Source: Algoriphagus resistens
GTDB lineage: Bacteria; Bacteroidota; Bacteroidia; Cytophagales; Cyclobacteriaceae
Direction of reading: 5' to 3'
DNA length: 64,000 bases
Assembly (NCBI RefSeq): GCF_001442615.1
Contig: NZ_LMXN01000005.1
Location: 1-64,000 of the forward strand
Positions within the stretch are counted from its first letter, which is position 1. Each line of letters begins with the position of its first letter. The notes below the pieces were generated by a model that worked only from the letters and a program-made list of their open reading frames with translations, did no database searches and was not told the origin of the DNA. Position numbers and translations under genes: made by a program. Shown piece after piece: positions 8,264 to 17,045 of the stretch.

Positions 8264-8884
8264 CTAATTTATGGAATCCTCAATTCTTTTCCTCGCAAAC
8301 CTTTTCTTCCTTATCAATTTCATGGTCCTGCTAAACGGTCGATTTGAAGGGTATTGTCTATGCGAAGTGATATTGTTGAAAATCAAAGCAACCAGCAGCA
8401 AGATCAAAGATCCAGTCAGTACAGGTGAGAGCACATACATATAGCCCAATGCTTTCACTTTTTCAGATCCGATCACGGCGATCAAAGCTGTAGCGCCACC
8501 TGGAGGGTGGAGGGTAAGGGTCATCTGCATCAGGACGATAGAAAAGGCTACGGCCAGTGGAGCGGCAAGCCATAATGTCCCAGGAAACAGGAGGTTTACC
8601 GTTACACCCACTATTGCGGAAACGACGTGCCCGCCGACAAGATTTCTCGGCTGTGCCAAGGGGCTGCCTATCAGGCCATACACGAGCACACTAGATGCAC
8701 CGAAGGAGCCGATCAGGAACAGGTTTTCATAGCCATTCAGAGAGTTGCTGTGAAAATAGGTGATCAGTCCAATTCCCACAAAGGCACCCAAGAAAGACCA
8801 GAAATGTTCCTTTGCATCTATGAGCGTTTCCTTGTAAAAGACGTAGCGGGAAACACGGATTCCCCGCTGAAAATGTTTCTTCAT
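8264..8884 (-). CDS. HPP-family integral membrane protein
   Basis: A 206-residue protein with four or five membrane helices between residues 25 and 170. The family motifs include SFGASSVLVYG (about 78-88), a region ending SPLAQPRNLVGGHVVSA, and LHPPGGATALIAVIG (about 126-140), which carries the HPP signature. HPP proteins are putative transporters, and plant and cyanobacterial members act in nitrite transport. The basic C-terminal tail (SRTMKLIRKKRFARKR) should face the cytoplasm. It is separated from the upstream ridA-like gene on the same strand by a strong hairpin, so it is probably transcribed on its own. Confidence 0.85.
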   Translation of the reverse strand: MKKHFQRGIRVSRYVFYKETLIDAKEHFWSFLGAFVGIGLITYFHSNSLNGYENLFLIGSFGASSVLVYGLIGSPLAQPRNLVGGHVVSAIVGVTVNLLFPGTLWLAAPLAVAFSIVLMQMTLTLHPPGGATALIAVIGSEKVKALGYMYVLSPVLTGSLILLLVALIFNNITSHRQYPSNRPFSRTMKLIRKKRFARKRIEDSIN

Positions 8885-8923
8885 CTTGATGAAAACTCTA
8901 AACTGGTTTTTTGACTAAAACTG

Positions 8924-8971
8924 AAAAAACCACATCAATTATCCGAAATGATTCAGTTTTGATGTGGTTTT
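8924..8971 (-). terminator. Rho-independent terminator of the ridA-like gene
   Basis: A perfect 13-base stem (8926-8938 with 8959-8971) encloses a 20-base loop. Read on the minus strand it ends in six T residues. It lies 140 bases past the ridA-like stop and about 40 bases before the HPP start, so it should insulate the two genes. Confidence 0.75.
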
Positions 8972-9110
8972 GGCCAAAAATACAGGAAAAATTTCCGGTT
9001 TTAGCTATTAATCCGAGGAAATAAAGAGAATTGTTGAAATGATGGTTGTGGGATTTTCACATTCTTTATAAAGGGATTTAGTTAAGTTGAGAATCTAAGA
9101 AAGAGATCTG

Positions 9111-9617
9111 TTAATCTTGTAATTCTACGATTAACTCTATTTCAACTGCCATATTGTTTGGTAAAGCGGCAACACCCACAGCAGATCGGGCATGTTTTCC
9201 TTTTTCTCCAAAAATTTCCACCATCAGATCAGAAAAGCCATTGATCACGGCTGGCTGTTTGGTGAAGTCAGGAGCGGAATTGACCATTCCCAACACCTTT
9301 ACAAACTGCTTGATTCTGCTTAGGTCCCCGGTGGCGGCTTTCAATACAGCAATAATCTCTAAACCCGTTTCCCTGGCTGCCTGATATCCTTCTTCTGCTG
9401 ATAATTCGGCGCCGACTTTGCCAAAAACATCGGGGCCAGTTCCGGATAAATATAGCATATTATCGACTTGTTTCCATTTTACGTAATTGGCGATGGGAGT
9501 TCCAACTTCAGGAAGCTCTAAACCAAGCTTTTTGAGTTGTTCTTCAGGAGATTGGGCAATTGCCAAAGAAGAATAAAACATTAGGAAAAACAAGAGAATG
9601 ACTTTGGTGCGATACAT
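9111..9617 (-). CDS. Exported RidA/YjgF-family protein
   Basis: A 168-residue protein made of a signal peptide (MYRTKVILLFFLMFYSSLAIAQ) and a complete RidA domain: LYLSGTGPD, AEEGYQAARETGLEIIAVLKAA, RIKQFVKVLGMVNSAPDF, HARSAVGVAALPNNMAVEIE. Cytoplasmic RidA removes reactive enamines and imines; exported members are common in Bacteroidota and their role is unclear. The catalytic Arg is present in HARSAVGV. The start codon sits inside an 8-base inverted repeat (9617-9624 with 9644-9651), which may affect expression. Confidence 0.9.
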   Translation of the reverse strand: MYRTKVILLFFLMFYSSLAIAQSPEEQLKKLGLELPEVGTPIANYVKWKQVDNMLYLSGTGPDVFGKVGAELSAEEGYQAARETGLEIIAVLKAATGDLSRIKQFVKVLGMVNSAPDFTKQPAVINGFSDLMVEIFGEKGKHARSAVGVAALPNNMAVEIELIVELQD

Positions 9618-9651
9618 AGCTTAGGTTTTGTGGTTTCGTATTTCTAAGCTA
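9615..9651 (-). promoter_or_regulatory. Hairpin sequestering the ridA-like start codon
   Basis: TAGCTTAG (9617-9624) and CTAAGCTA (9644-9651) are perfect 8-base complements 19 bases apart. On the minus-strand transcript the 3' arm ends in the A of AUG, and the loop covers the usual ribosome-binding zone. It could be an operator or an RNA structure that lowers translation. Confidence 0.4.
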
Positions 9652-9698
9652 AGTGATTCTTTTTACTTTTGGTTTTCATACTCTAAAAAGTTGTTCTG

Positions 9699-10160
9699 AT
9701 GGACAAGATAGAAATAGTGCCTTTTTCTGCTGATCTAAGCCCTTTCTTCAAATCTATAAACCAAGTTTGGGTTGAGGATCTTTTTTCAATTGAGGCATTT
9801 GATCAGGCTCAGTTCGACAATCCTGAAGATACTATCCTTAAGCCCGGTGGCACTATAATTTATGCAAAACTGGGTGAAGAGATTGTTGGAACTGTAGGCT
9901 TACACAAAGTCTCTGAGGATATCTATGAACTGATCAAAATGGGGGTGACTGCCAGTGCTCAAGGCAAAGGAGTAGGGATATTATTAGCAAAGACGATTTT
10001 GGAGAACGCCAAGGAAATGGGAGCCAAAAAAGTTGTGCTTTACACGCATTCCAAGCTTACTCCTGCCTTAAGGATCTATCAAAAGTTAGGATTTAAACCC
10101 GCAGAACCCGAAGAGGGGAAGTATTGCAGATGCGATATAAAAATGGAACTGGATCTATAA
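9699..10160 (+). CDS. GNAT N-acetyltransferase
   Basis: A 153-residue acetyltransferase. It has the strand GTIIYAKLGEEIVGTVGL, the acetyl-CoA-binding loop MGVTASAQGKGVGILLAK (about 88-105) and the ending RIYQKLGFKPAEPEEG. The group with ELIKMGV and AQGKGVG acts on small molecules or free amino groups, but the substrate is not predictable. It is divergent from the ridA-like gene, sharing about 80 bases of upstream DNA, and convergent with the barrel gene that follows. Confidence 0.88.
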   Translation: MDKIEIVPFSADLSPFFKSINQVWVEDLFSIEAFDQAQFDNPEDTILKPGGTIIYAKLGEEIVGTVGLHKVSEDIYELIKMGVTASAQGKGVGILLAKTILENAKEMGAKKVVLYTHSKLTPALRIYQKLGFKPAEPEEGKYCRCDIKMELDL

Positions 10161-10182
10161 ATCTCAAATCCCAAATTCCGGT

Positions 10183-11106
10183 TTACCAGAATCGGAAAGC
10201 TTTTTCATTCACTCTGTTTCGGAGGAAGAAGTTGTCCCAAATGTCCGGGGAAAGGTAAATTTCCACTCCCAGGTTCACTGTCATGTAGCCATCATATCGG
10301 TGCGTTAAACCTGAACCACGACGGATTCTTCCGCCATTCTTTAGGATTTTATCTACATCTGGGAAGCCATTGTCATTAAGGAAATCAGGGTTACGAACAG
10401 CTAACCTCAGGCGGTCTGGGTTATTTCCTGTAACATAATCATCTACCAGATCCAAGTAGAATTCACTGATATTGTAGGCGGAGATATCATCCATGTAATC
10501 GGTAAGTGTGAACCTGTAATTTCCTTCCAAGAAGAGGTCCATGTAAACATTGATTTTGTATTTCAGACCCAATCCCATCGGGAATGTGATGATATAACGC
10601 TCATAAGGATTGTTTTCCAGTTGAAGGGGTCTAAGATCTACCCATTCGCCGTCCAGTTGAGTCTCTGGATTGTTTGTAGACATCCCTATTCCAGCAAAAA
10701 TGTACGGATTCCACAAGGATCGATGGATGTTGGGAAGCTTTACGGGAAACCAATAATATTCTACCATGGCTGTAGTCTCCCAGTTCTGCGCTCTAAAATC
10801 AAGATTTCTAGCTACTCTATGGGCGCGGGGATCTGACGGGGGATCCTGCCCGGACATTTTGATGTAAGAGAAATCAAGCCGGGCTCTTAAGTTCGTACCA
10901 AATGTATAGTGCGCTGCAATGTTGGCATTCCAGTCCGGTTGCACCCCTTCGTTATACTTCCAGAAGGAATACAGTTCACCATAATATTGAGTGGCTCCGG
11001 CACTAGCAGAAAATGACCAGGGTTCTTCAAAACGAAAGCGATAAAAGCTCTGGGAATAGACCGACGAAGAGGAAAGGAAAAGAAAAATGATTAGTATCTT
11101 TTTCAT
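10183..11106 (-). CDS. PorG/DUF6089-like outer-membrane beta-barrel protein
   Basis: I place the start at the ATG at 11104-11106, because it is followed directly by a signal peptide (MKKILIIFLFLSSSSVYSQ); an upstream in-frame ATG at 11145 would add 13 basic residues before it. The mature protein of about 290 residues has alternating aromatic strands: WSFSASAGATQYYGELY, DWNANIAAHYTFGTNLRARL, YIFAGIGMSTNNP and YDGYMTVNLGVEIYL. This resembles PorG/DUF6089 proteins, of which one member belongs to the type IX secretion machinery. No other T9SS gene is nearby, so the role is open. Confidence 0.7.
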   Translation of the reverse strand: MKKILIIFLFLSSSSVYSQSFYRFRFEEPWSFSASAGATQYYGELYSFWKYNEGVQPDWNANIAAHYTFGTNLRARLDFSYIKMSGQDPPSDPRAHRVARNLDFRAQNWETTAMVEYYWFPVKLPNIHRSLWNPYIFAGIGMSTNNPETQLDGEWVDLRPLQLENNPYERYIITFPMGLGLKYKINVYMDLFLEGNYRFTLTDYMDDISAYNISEFYLDLVDDYVTGNNPDRLRLAVRNPDFLNDNGFPDVDKILKNGGRIRRGSGLTHRYDGYMTVNLGVEIYLSPDIWDNFFLRNRVNEKAFRFW

Positions 11107-11157
11107 AGTTGGCCTTCGCCAGATTTTTCTGAAATAGGATTTCAAAAGAAAATTAGG

Positions 11158-12060
11158 CTAATTTTCCAACTTTTCAAATCCGGATTTAAGATGAAGATCA
11201 CGCTGAGGGAATGGGATTTCTATTCCTTGCTCACCAAATTTTCTGAAGATTGCATAATATAACTGGCTTTTTAGCACTTTTGGTCTATTTATATATTCTG
11301 AAGACCATACCCGAAGAATGAAATTGATGCTGTTGTCACCATAGCTGTCGAAAAGAACATCAGGAGCCGGAGTCTGAAGCACCCCTTTATTTTCATTTGC
11401 CGCTTCAATAAGTATATTTTTCACCTTTTCAGGGTCTTCTTTATAAGCTACTCCTACAGGGAAATTGAAGCGGATATTCCGGTCATTGTGAGACCAATTA
11501 ATCACGGGACTGTCAATAAACTGACTGTTAGGGACAATGATGGTTATATTATCATTTGTGATTATAGTTGTAGAACGCGCAGAAATCCTGATTACATCGC
11601 CAGCCACATCACCTACTTCTATTCTATCGCCCACTTTTATAGGCTGCTCGAATAAAATGATTAGCCCGGAGATAAAATTGTTGGTGATATTTTGCAGACC
11701 GAAACCAATACCAACACCCAGTGCTCCGGCCAAAATCCCAAAAGCACTTAAGTCAACCCCATTGGTTTGTAAGATGGAAAATACTCCCGCTAAAATCAGG
11801 ATGTATTTGACTATCATGCCGATAGAGGACCGTGTGCCCGCCTCAATCTTATACCGTGTTAAAACCTTGTGAACCAGCAATCTCCGTATCCATTCAGCAA
11901 TAATGAAAAGAACTACAAAGGATATAATTAAGGTGAAAATCAATCCAACAGTAAGTCTGGAATCTCCCAGACTCACCAGACTGTGATTGAGAATTTGCTC
12001 AACCCACTCTATAAAGCCTGATGTTTTTTCCTTTGCTACCTCTTTGATTCCGTCTTGCAT
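11158..12060 (-). CDS. Small-conductance mechanosensitive channel, MscS family
   Basis: A 300-residue MscS-type channel. Three membrane helices lie at about 38-60, 82-102 and 104-128. The third is the Gly/Ala-rich pore helix (FGILAGALGVGIGFGLQN). The beta domain follows (EQPIKVGDRIEVGDVAGDV, then IIVPNSQFIDSPVINWS), and the C-terminal alpha/beta domain ends FGEQGIEIPFPQRDLHL. It would release solutes on hypo-osmotic shock. It is monocistronic and divergent from the GNAT-nitrilase gene. Confidence 0.93.
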   Translation of the reverse strand: MQDGIKEVAKEKTSGFIEWVEQILNHSLVSLGDSRLTVGLIFTLIISFVVLFIIAEWIRRLLVHKVLTRYKIEAGTRSSIGMIVKYILILAGVFSILQTNGVDLSAFGILAGALGVGIGFGLQNITNNFISGLIILFEQPIKVGDRIEVGDVAGDVIRISARSTTIITNDNITIIVPNSQFIDSPVINWSHNDRNIRFNFPVGVAYKEDPEKVKNILIEAANENKGVLQTPAPDVLFDSYGDNSINFILRVWSSEYINRPKVLKSQLYYAIFRKFGEQGIEIPFPQRDLHLKSGFEKLEN

Positions 12061-12186
12061 ATGTATAAATGTGCCGATTTAGGATATTCCATTCAGAGAG
12101 AATCCGAATAGGCTTTTAATCTAATACATTTCTATTAGAACTTACAAAAGGATAGATTGTTCTTATGGACTGTGAATAGAACGACC

Positions 12187-12219
12187 TTGAAATTTATTGA
12201 TTCATTTTGGCTAATTTTG
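12187..12219 (+). promoter_or_regulatory. Bacteroidota-type promoter of the GNAT-nitrilase gene
   Basis: TTG (12187-12189), a 22-base spacer and TAATTTTG (12212-12219) match the TTG-N17-23-TAnnTTTG consensus. The -7 element ends five bases before the ATG at 12224, so transcription may start at or near the start codon, giving a leaderless message. Confidence 0.55.
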
Positions 12220-12223
12220 AAGC

Positions 12224-13765
12224 ATGAGTAAGCAAAAAGAAGAGCTGGAGCATAGACTAAAGCTTAGAAATATTAAACTCTCGGATTACGATGATATCCG
12301 GGAAATCATGGTTTCCATTTATAAAAACCAAGGAGGTGCTTGGACTAAAGAGGAGCTCAAAAACCAACTGAAAGTCTTTCCGGAAGGACAGATCGGCATC
12401 GAGGACAACGGTAAACTTGTAGCTGCTGCTATGAGTATTGTCGTGGACTATATGAAGTTTGGCGACAACCACACCTATGATCAGATTACCGGTTTTGGAA
12501 AATTCGATACCCACGATATAGATGGGGACACGCTGTATGGAACGGATGTGTTTGTCCATACTGATTATAGGGGGATGCGGCTTGGTAGACGTCTTTATGA
12601 TGTTCGGAAAGAACTATGCGAAAACCTAAATCTGAGATCCATCATCGCGGGAGGGAGAATTCCTGGCTATAAAAATTATGCGGAGGAAATGACTCCGCGT
12701 AAGTACATAGACCTGGTGAAAAACAAGGAAATCTACGATCCGGTGCTGTCTTTCCAGATAGCAAATGAATTTCATGTAAGGAAAGTGATTACGAAATATT
12801 TACCTTCTGACACAGATTCCAGAGCTTATGCGACACTCCTCGAATGGATCAATATCTATTATGAAAAGGATGAGAAGCTAATCGGTAATGTAAAGTCCAT
12901 CGTACGTCTGGGATTGGTCCAGTGGAAAATGCGTAGGTTCTCGAATGTAGATGATCTGATGCAGCAAGTGGAGTTTTTTATTGATACTGTCTCTGGCTAC
13001 AAATCGGATTTCTGCTTACTTCCGGAGTTTTTCAATGCCCCACTTTTGGCTGAGTTCAATGACATGGATGCATCGGAGGCAATTAGGAATCTTGCAGATT
13101 ATACCGATGAAATAGTGAGTCGGATGAGTGACCTGGCGGTGTCTTACAACGTGAATGTGATCGCAGGTTCCATGCCCGAATACGATGGGAAAAAACTTAG
13201 GAATGTGAGTTATCTCTGCCGTAGAGACGGGACGCAGGACAAACAATACAAGCTTCATATCACACCGGATGAGGCATCCTATTGGGGGCTACAGGGAGGA
13301 AATGGGATAAATGTATTTGATACCGATGCCGGGAGAATAGGGATTCTGATCTGTTATGATATTGAATTTCCCGAGCTCGGAAGAATTCTGGCAGAGCAGG
13401 AAATGGATATTTTGTTTGTGCCATTTTGGACAGATACCAAGAATGCTTTCCTACGCGTAAATACCTGTGCAAAGTCCCGCGCGATCGAAAATGAGTGCTA
13501 TGTGGCGATAACCGGATCTGTAGGTAATCTCCCGAAAGTAGAGAATATGGATATACAGTATTCTCAGGCGGCCATTTATTCTCCTTCAGATTTCTCTTTT
13601 CCCCATGATGCTGTAGTGGCAATGGCTTCAGAGAATGAAGAAACCATCATCGTAGCAGATGTGGATTTGGATCTTTTGACCAAGCTACGAAAAGCAGGAA
13701 GTGTACGAAACCTAGAGCAGAGAAGGCTCGACCTTTATTCAATCCAATGGAAACAGAAAAAATAG
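12224..13765 (+). CDS. Bifunctional GNAT acetyltransferase / carbon-nitrogen hydrolase
   Basis: A 513-residue fusion. Residues about 12-190 are a GNAT domain with TDVFVHTDYRGMRLGRRLYD as the acetyl-CoA loop. Residues about 225-505 are a nitrilase-superfamily hydrolase with a complete triad: Glu in CLLPEFFNAP, Lys in QYKLHITPDEASYWG and Cys in GILICYDIEFPE. The domain pair is known in Bacteroidota but its substrate is not established; such a protein could acetylate one amine and hydrolyse an amide. The stop overlaps the kdsC start by 19 bases, so it is co-translated with the Kdo genes. Confidence 0.9.
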   Translation: MSKQKEELEHRLKLRNIKLSDYDDIREIMVSIYKNQGGAWTKEELKNQLKVFPEGQIGIEDNGKLVAAAMSIVVDYMKFGDNHTYDQITGFGKFDTHDIDGDTLYGTDVFVHTDYRGMRLGRRLYDVRKELCENLNLRSIIAGGRIPGYKNYAEEMTPRKYIDLVKNKEIYDPVLSFQIANEFHVRKVITKYLPSDTDSRAYATLLEWINIYYEKDEKLIGNVKSIVRLGLVQWKMRRFSNVDDLMQQVEFFIDTVSGYKSDFCLLPEFFNAPLLAEFNDMDASEAIRNLADYTDEIVSRMSDLAVSYNVNVIAGSMPEYDGKKLRNVSYLCRRDGTQDKQYKLHITPDEASYWGLQGGNGINVFDTDAGRIGILICYDIEFPELGRILAEQEMDILFVPFWTDTKNAFLRVNTCAKSRAIENECYVAITGSVGNLPKVENMDIQYSQAAIYSPSDFSFPHDAVVAMASENEETIIVADVDLDLLTKLRKAGSVRNLEQRRLDLYSIQWKQKK

Positions 13766-14331
13766 TAGCTGATTACTTTGCCCATTTACCTGAGGGAATT
13801 TGGGAAAGGGCAGCAAACATAAAACTTCTCATCACTGACATAGATGGAGTAATGACGGATGGCGGTATTATCTATGATGATAATAAGCTGGAATTTAAAA
13901 AATTCAATGTAAAAGATGGCTTGATTGTCTATCACCTTCGCAAAAGCGGTCTGATGGTCGGGGCAATCACAGGAAGAGAATCCTATGTGGTGCAGAACCG
14001 CTGCGAAGAACTCAAATTTGATTTCCATTATCACGGCGTGAAAAACAAAGCTAAGAAGTTTGAAGAAATCTTGGAGACACTTGAGCTTCAGGCGGAAGAA
14101 GTCGCTTTTATTGGTGATGACTTGATCGATCTTCCTATTTTGGCGCGAGTTGGTTTGGCAGTAGTACCGCACGATGCGCTGGAATATGTGAAGCCTATAG
14201 CCCACTACGTTTCCCGCTTCAAAGGTGGAGAGGGTGTATTCCGTGAAGTGGGAGATATTCTTCTGCATGCCAACGAACAATTAGTCCCATTGATTGAAAC
14301 TTTATCCCAAAAGGAAAATGCAAAAAAATAA
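13747..14331 (+). CDS. kdsC: 3-deoxy-D-manno-octulosonate 8-phosphate phosphatase, KdsC type
   Basis: A 194-residue HAD phosphatase of the C0 (capless) type. Motif I is LLITDIDGVMTDGG (about 27-40) with the nucleophile and acid Asp residues, motif II is GAITGRES, the Lys is in HGVKNKAKKFEE, and motif III is FIGDDLIDLP. These are the KdsC signatures. The enzyme removes phosphate from Kdo-8-phosphate to give Kdo for lipopolysaccharide core. It is followed by kdsA, which makes the same substrate, so the identity is well supported. The N-terminal 20 residues are longer than usual but there is no better start codon. Confidence 0.92.
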   Translation: METEKIVADYFAHLPEGIWERAANIKLLITDIDGVMTDGGIIYDDNKLEFKKFNVKDGLIVYHLRKSGLMVGAITGRESYVVQNRCEELKFDFHYHGVKNKAKKFEEILETLELQAEEVAFIGDDLIDLPILARVGLAVVPHDALEYVKPIAHYVSRFKGGEGVFREVGDILLHANEQLVPLIETLSQKENAKK

Positions 14332-15166
14332 CAAACCCATGCGTATCACAGATTCCATAATACTTGGTGAAGAAAAACCAGTTTTGTTTGCTGGCCCATG
14401 TGCAGTGGAGAGTTATGATATTTGTCTGGAAATAGGAACCAAAACCAAGGAATGGGCAGAGCAGCATGGATTCTCTTATGTGTTCAAGGCCTCTTTTGAC
14501 AAGGCGAATAGGACATCTTCCAGCTCATTCAGAAGCATAGGCATGGACAGGTCACTGGAGGTTTTGCAGCGTGTGGGAAATGCACTCAACGTGCCTCTTG
14601 TTACCGATATCCATGAAAGTTATCAGGTGAAGGATGTAGCAGAAGTGGTGGATGTGTTACAGATTCCTGCATTTCTCTGTCGGCAGACGGATTTACTAAT
14701 AGCCGCAGGTGAAAGTGGAAAGGCTGTCAAAATCAAGCGTGGACAATTTATGGCCCCAGAAGACATGCAATATGCGGTGAGCAAGGTAAGATCTACAGGA
14801 AACGAGAATGTCTGTCTTACTGAGCGAGGTTTTTCTCTTGGCTATCACAATCTGGTAGTGGACATGCGCGGCCTTCCGATTATGCGGCAGTTTGCACCGG
14901 TAGTTTTCGATATTACGCACTCAGTACAGCAGCCGGGTGGACAAGGTGGTAGTAGTGGGGGACAGCGGGAATTCGCTCCGGTTTTGGCAAGGGCAGCGGC
15001 GGCTACCGGGATTGACGGCTTCTTTATAGAAACTCATCCTGAACCTTCCAAAGCTCTTAGCGATGGACCAAATCTGATTCCGCTCCACAAAATGGGTGAG
15101 TTTCTGGAGATGCTGAAAGATGCCTGGACGCTGGGTAGAAAATATCAGGATTTTGAAGTTGAATAA
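14318..15166 (+). CDS. kdsA: 2-dehydro-3-deoxyphosphooctonate aldolase (Kdo-8-P synthase)
   Basis: The enzyme condenses phosphoenolpyruvate with arabinose-5-phosphate to form Kdo-8-phosphate. Motifs are VLFAGPCAVES, YVFKASFDKANRTSSSSFR, LVTDIHESYQ, IPAFLCRQTDLL, KIKRGQFMAP, VFDITHSVQQPGG and FIETHPEPSKALSDGPN. The start chosen at 14318 follows an AAAGGA-like site and overlaps kdsC by 14 bases; MRITDS at 14339 is an alternative. An in-frame ATG at 14294 lies deeper inside kdsC and is unlikely. It lies 11 bases before the first L,D-transpeptidase gene, so envelope sugar and peptidoglycan genes may share a transcript. Confidence 0.93.
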   Translation: MQKNNKPMRITDSIILGEEKPVLFAGPCAVESYDICLEIGTKTKEWAEQHGFSYVFKASFDKANRTSSSSFRSIGMDRSLEVLQRVGNALNVPLVTDIHESYQVKDVAEVVDVLQIPAFLCRQTDLLIAAGESGKAVKIKRGQFMAPEDMQYAVSKVRSTGNENVCLTERGFSLGYHNLVVDMRGLPIMRQFAPVVFDITHSVQQPGGQGGSSGGQREFAPVLARAAAATGIDGFFIETHPEPSKALSDGPNLIPLHKMGEFLEMLKDAWTLGRKYQDFEVE

Positions 15167-15177
15167 CTATCTTAGCT

Positions 15178-16818
15178 ATGAATAAACAAGTATTACTTTT
15201 AATGCTCCTGAGTCTTGCTCCGGGGCTTTTTTGTTTTGCTCAAAGTAACAACCTCTCTGATAATATTAGGCTAAGGTTAGAGCTGGATCAACCTGATGTT
15301 CCTCTAAACGTGCGAAAGAACGAACTTTTTGCCAAAGGCGAAATTCACCAGTTCTATACCAATCGTATATTTGAACCGGCATGGACTAAAAATGGTGTAC
15401 TGACAGAACTTGCATACGAGCTTCGCTTTGAAATAATGCAGAGCAAGTTTGATGGGCTCAATCCCAAAGATTACCACTTAGATCTGATCAATGAATTTTT
15501 TATACAATTTGAGTCTAACAAGAAGCTGGCAAGCCCCAATGCATTGGATGATCTGGCAGACGTGGAGCTGTTGTTATCCGATGCATTTTTCCATTTGGCA
15601 GCACATCTGGAATTAGGAAAGGTGAATCCTCAGGATCTTGCAGGGAATTGGCACATCACAGCTAAAACAGCCAGAGTTTCTTACAATGAATTGCTCGAAG
15701 AAGCACTGGGAAAGCAGCAGATAAGACAATCTTTTGAGAGGCTCTATCCCACCTTGACGATTTATAAGAAAGGACGAGAGGTAATACGTAGTTTGGATGA
15801 AATCCGAAAGCAGGATACACTTAACTGGAAGGCAATTAAAATCTCCAAAACCATTAAAGTAGGCGAGACTAACGGCGGGGTTCCAAATTTGCGGGAGCGT
15901 CTGACATTTTGGAAGTACCTAACCCCTTATACTTATGCCGACGAAAAGGAATATGATTCGACCATGTTTGTGGCTGTTCAAAAATTTCAGCAAAGAAATG
16001 GAATGGAACCTGATGGAGCCTTGGGCAAAAACACCATCAATGCATTGAATCTGTCCCCCGCTGACCTCATCGATAGGGCAGCGGTTAATATGGAGCGCCT
16101 CCGCTGGCTGCCAGATACCCTACGGGGTGCAGAGATGATAGTGGTAAATATTGCCAACTATCAATTGGATTACCTCAGCAACCGTGACACGCTGTTTTCG
16201 ACGCGTGTGATCGTAGGTACTAAATACCACGCCTCTCCGATTTTTTCTTCAGCGATGAGCTATATCGTGTTTAGTCCATACTGGAATTTGCCCACTTCCA
16301 TCGTGCGAAATGAAATAATGCCGGCAGTTCGTAAAAATCCAGATTACCTTGTCCAGAAAAACATGGAATTGGTGACTCCCTCGGGCAAGCCTGTGGATCC
16401 CACTTCTGTTAATTGGAGCGGGAAATCCATTCCGTATATGATCCGCCAAAAGCCCGGGCCTCACAATTCGCTGGGTTTGGTGAAATTTATGTTTCCCAAC
16501 GAATATAGTGTCTACATTCACGATACGCCTAGCAGAAACCTGTTTATCAGGGAAGACCGTGCGCTGAGCCATGGTTGCATCCGTATTCAGAATCCTGCAG
16601 ATTTTGCCGCTTTACTTCTGAAGGATGATGCTAAGTGGACCAGGGAAAAAATCGATCAGGCAATGCGTCAAAGCAAGGAGCAGATTGTGACTTTAAACCG
16701 TAAAATCCCTGTTGTGTTACTTTACCTAACATTTTGGGCGGATACTAGGGGACTGGGTCATTTTAGGCAAGATATCTATGACAGAGATGGAGAAGTTTTA
16801 AGTGAGTTACGAAAATGA
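15178..16818 (+). CDS. L,D-transpeptidase, YcbB/LdtD type (first copy)
   Basis: A 546-residue exported enzyme. It has a signal peptide (MNKQVLLLMLLSLAPGLFCFAQ), a scaffold domain with YHLDLINEFF and a peptidoglycan-binding module (MFVAVQKFQQRNGMEPDGALG, near residue 263 onwards). The YkuD catalytic domain includes SPYWNLPTSIVRNEIMP and IHDTPSRNLF, then the active-site SHGCIRIQNP near 463. It forms 3-3 crosslinks in peptidoglycan or attaches proteins to it. A close relative lies 227 bases downstream, so this is a duplication. The catalytic Cys, His and Arg are intact in both. Confidence 0.92.
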   Translation: MNKQVLLLMLLSLAPGLFCFAQSNNLSDNIRLRLELDQPDVPLNVRKNELFAKGEIHQFYTNRIFEPAWTKNGVLTELAYELRFEIMQSKFDGLNPKDYHLDLINEFFIQFESNKKLASPNALDDLADVELLLSDAFFHLAAHLELGKVNPQDLAGNWHITAKTARVSYNELLEEALGKQQIRQSFERLYPTLTIYKKGREVIRSLDEIRKQDTLNWKAIKISKTIKVGETNGGVPNLRERLTFWKYLTPYTYADEKEYDSTMFVAVQKFQQRNGMEPDGALGKNTINALNLSPADLIDRAAVNMERLRWLPDTLRGAEMIVVNIANYQLDYLSNRDTLFSTRVIVGTKYHASPIFSSAMSYIVFSPYWNLPTSIVRNEIMPAVRKNPDYLVQKNMELVTPSGKPVDPTSVNWSGKSIPYMIRQKPGPHNSLGLVKFMFPNEYSVYIHDTPSRNLFIREDRALSHGCIRIQNPADFAALLLKDDAKWTREKIDQAMRQSKEQIVTLNRKIPVVLLYLTFWADTRGLGHFRQDIYDRDGEVLSELRK

Positions 16819-17045
16819 GATTGTTGTTTTTGCGATCTGTGAAACTACCTACCGGAGGCGGGGAGGCGCTCCGTGAATGATAAACGAGGAGAAAATCAGG
16901 CTATCCACCCCAAAGTGGGTAATTACAGTCTCGGTGCGTAGTTTGTTTGAATTTTATTATTCAGTTTTATTTTTCTCCTAAATCCCTGACAGTTAAGTAA
17001 AAGTATCGGGTTTATACGGTTTTCTTTGTTAAGAAATTTAAGCGT

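Noticed and set aside
13786..14280. Long minus-strand frame of 164 codons antisense to kdsC
   Set aside because: It lies wholly inside a strongly supported gene and has no recognisable motif; it is a shadow of the other strand's codon pattern.
16915..16930. Short match to bases 35-51 (GTGGGTAATT-ACAGTC, one base inserted)
   Set aside because: Sixteen bases with one indel, one copy in coding sequence; most likely chance.
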